The notes under the pieces: generated by a model
The model's input: only the letters and a program-made list of their open reading frames with translations
Databases searched by the model: none
Told to the model about the DNA's origin: nothing
Origin: JAFGBI01 sp964454025
GTDB lineage: Bacteria; Myxococcota_A; Polyangia; Polyangiales; Polyangiaceae
Reading direction: 5' to 3'
Length of the DNA stretch: 64,000 nt
NCBI GenBank assembly: GCA_964454025.1
Contig: CAYVRP010000013.1
Location: 1-64,000, forward strand
Shown: one piece after another, positions 62,535-64,000 of the stretch
Position numbering within the stretch: position 1 is the first letter of the stretch
Layout of the letters: each line of letters opens with the position of its first letter
Translations under genes and position numbers: made by a program

Positions 62535-63794
62535 ATGAAGGAGGCGCGCGACGAGCTCGTCCGGATCGACTCGCGGGGGGAGGCCCACCCGATCGGGGTC
62601 GTGGCGAGCCAGCGCATGCGCGCGCGTGCGGGGGCCTACCGGCTCCTCCCCGCGCCCGGCCACGTCGTGTTCATGCGCTACACCGGCGAGGATGGCCGAC
62701 GTGACGTCGACGACGGGGCCGTCGTCCGTCTGGCCGGTGAGGTCACCTCCCCCGGGACACTGTGCGACGTGCTCGCGATGGTGGCCCAGTCCGGGTGGCG
62801 CGGGGAGCTCGTCGTGCTCGACTCCGACCATTCCCGCTCGGTCTTCTTCGAGCAGGGCTTCATCGTCGGCGCGCTGACCACGGTGGAGGAGGAACGGCTC
62901 GGCCGGGTGCTCTATCGTTTCGGGGTCATCACCGACGAGCAGCTGTCCACGCTGCTCGCGCGGATGGACGGCGGGCAGCGCCTCGGGGAGGCCGCGGTCG
63001 AGCTCGGTTTCGTCACCCAGGAGCAGGTCTACGAGTTCATGCGGCGCCAGGTGGAGGAGGTCGTCTTCGCGACCCTGACGGTCAGCGATGGGACCTTCTT
63101 CTTCCTGGACGGCTTCGACGACGGAAGGTTGATCACGCGGCACGCGATCTCGGCGCAGGCCATCCTCATGGACGGGGTGACGCGGCTGGACGAGATGCGG
63201 TTCTTTCGCGAGAAGATCCCGAGCGCCGACTTCGTGCCGGTGCGGATCGAAACCGGCGTCGAACCGCCGGAGGAGTGCCAGGCGCTCTTCGCCGCCATCG
63301 ACGGCAAGCGGAGCATAGAGGACCTCGGGCGCGTCACCGGGGAGGGGGAGTTTCGGACCACGAAGCACGTCTATCAGCTGATCCAGTCCAAGCTGGTCAA
63401 GATCGAGCCGCCACGGATGACGGGCGGGCCGGAGGCGATCGTGAACATGGCGAACACCGCGCTCCAGGCGGTGTTCCGGATGATCGCGGCTGCGGGCAAG
63501 ACCGCTCCGGTTCGCGACAACCTCGCGTCGTTCGCCGTGGGCGCCGGCGTCTACGACATCCTGTTCCGCAACGCCGGGCCGAACGAGCAGGGGATCCTCC
63601 AGGCGCGGGCGGTCGCGGACAACCTCCTGGTCGTCGCCGGCGACGCCGACCCCGAGAACATCCTGAAGCAGATGCTGCACGAGTACGTCAGCTTCGCGCT
63701 CTTCAGCGCCGGCGCTGCGCTCGGCTCGGAGAAGGAGGCCGAGCTCGGTCGAGAGGTCGCTCCCGTGCTGGCGCAACTCCGCCCCAAGGTCTGA
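62535..63794 (+). CDS. DUF4388 (PATAN-like) protein
   Basis: 419 residues from ATG 62535. Residues 70-200 match DUF4388: LAGEVTSPGTLCDVLAMVAQ, GELVVLDSDHSRSVFFEQGF and VGALTTVEEERLGRVLYRFG, followed by a second, similar region (GQRLGEAAVELGFVTQEQVY). DUF4388/PATAN domains are common in myxobacteria and cyanobacteria and associate with response-regulator signalling. The C-terminal 150 residues are helical, without known motifs. No receiver domain is present. 77 bases separate it from dnaE. Confidence 0.85.
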   Translation: MKEARDELVRIDSRGEAHPIGVVASQRMRARAGAYRLLPAPGHVVFMRYTGEDGRRDVDDGAVVRLAGEVTSPGTLCDVLAMVAQSGWRGELVVLDSDHSRSVFFEQGFIVGALTTVEEERLGRVLYRFGVITDEQLSTLLARMDGGQRLGEAAVELGFVTQEQVYEFMRRQVEEVVFATLTVSDGTFFFLDGFDDGRLITRHAISAQAILMDGVTRLDEMRFFREKIPSADFVPVRIETGVEPPEECQALFAAIDGKRSIEDLGRVTGEGEFRTTKHVYQLIQSKLVKIEPPRMTGGPEAIVNMANTALQAVFRMIAAAGKTAPVRDNLASFAVGAGVYDILFRNAGPNEQGILQARAVADNLLVVAGDADPENILKQMLHEYVSFALFSAGAALGSEKEAELGREVAPVLAQLRPKV

Positions 63795-63868
63795 GGATCG
63801 CCGGCCGAGCGCGGTCCGCGGCCGGTCTGGTCACCCGGCGCGAGTCGCGCTAAGAAACTCGCCTTTCC

Positions 63869-63941
63869 GGGTCGATAGCTCAGTTGGTAGAGCTGCGGAT
63901 TTTTAATCCGTCGGTCCAGGGTTCGAGTCCCTGTCGACCCA
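63869..63941 (+). tRNA. tRNA-Lys (anticodon UUU)
   Basis: A full cloverleaf of 73 bases: acceptor GGGTCGA/TCGACCC, D stem GCTC/GAGC, anticodon stem GCGGA/TCCGT with loop TTTTTAA (anticodon TTT at 63902-63904), T stem CAGGG/CCCTG with TTCGAGT loop, discriminator A. The 3' CCA is not encoded (ACCC follows). It lies 74 bases after the DUF4388 gene. UUU reads AAA and AAG lysine codons. Confidence 0.97.
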
Positions 63942-64000
63942 CCCTGTCGGGGGCGCGAGGGCGGCGCCAGCGGTGCGGGCGCCCCTCCCGGAGATTCCGG

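Overview
This window is very GC-rich (about 70% G+C by eye, with GC-dominated third codon positions) and looks like the chromosome of a myxobacterium, most likely from the Sorangiineae/Polyangia side. The support is the gene content: a DUF4388 protein, an AgmX/PglI-type C-terminus on a kinase-like protein, tandem DUF507, many lipoproteins with low-complexity linkers, a receiver-first hybrid histidine kinase and a giant TPR protein with a polyproline tail. No insertion sequence, integrase, phage gene, CRISPR array or rRNA was seen. One tRNA, Lys(UUU), lies near the right edge. The window starts inside one gene and ends in noncoding sequence after the tRNA.

Layout. 0-9.4 kb: a truncated acidic-repeat membrane protein, a lipoprotein, folD, coaE, a beta-propeller lipoprotein, leuS, a DUF72 gene and a Cys-containing lipoprotein. 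9.7-15.8 kb: lnt coupled to a tiny lipoprotein, a hybrid kinase, an rlmB-like methyltransferase overlapping pyrF, and a coiled-coil membrane protein. 16.2-22.1 kb: an MCE/Mla-type lipid-transport locus with one MCE protein, two different ATPases, two different permeases, a Cys-rich duplicated lipoprotein and an orphan SctJ/FliF-type ring lipoprotein. 22.2-25.5 kb: a pseudokinase-GYF-AgmX fusion, a thioredoxin-like membrane protein and an outer-membrane-like protein. 26-31 kb: the giant TPR protein. 31-36.5 kb: an LD-carboxypeptidase, an RlmM-like methyltransferase, two overlapping small lipoproteins, proA, rsfS and rlmH. 36.6-42.4 kb (minus strand): tatBC, a ccmC/ccmD-like cluster with a 41-residue membrane protein, a DEAD-box-family helicase and a membrane protein. 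42.6-50.9 kb: a polyprenyl diphosphate synthase, a TPR protein with an inactivated zincin domain, an L,D-transpeptidase, two unrecognised membrane proteins and panD. 51-58.6 kb: a PfkB kinase and mtnP pair, gmk, yicC, tandem DUF507, a RelA/SpoT-like protein, a c-type cytochrome pair and an OmpA lipoprotein. 58.9-64 kb: dnaE, a DUF4388 protein and tRNA-Lys.

How the genes work together. Most genes are housekeeping (folate, CoA and pantothenate, pyrimidine, proline, translation, replication) or cell-envelope functions (lipoprotein acylation, Tat export, lipid transport, peptidoglycan hydrolysis and cross-linking, OmpA, cytochrome c maturation). Start/stop overlaps are common (GTGA, ATGA and possibly CTGA), so many neighbours are probably translationally coupled.

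The best candidates for something undescribed are three. (1) The MCE locus, where the two ATPases carry complementary motif defects that predict one intact and one degenerate ATP site in a heterodimer, with a SctJ-type ring lipoprotein coupled to one ATPase. (2) A divergent RelA/SpoT-like nucleotidyltransferase that keeps the key synthetase motifs and lacks any ATG/GTG/TTG at its apparent N-terminus. (3) A TPR protein whose zincin HExxH site has been lost.
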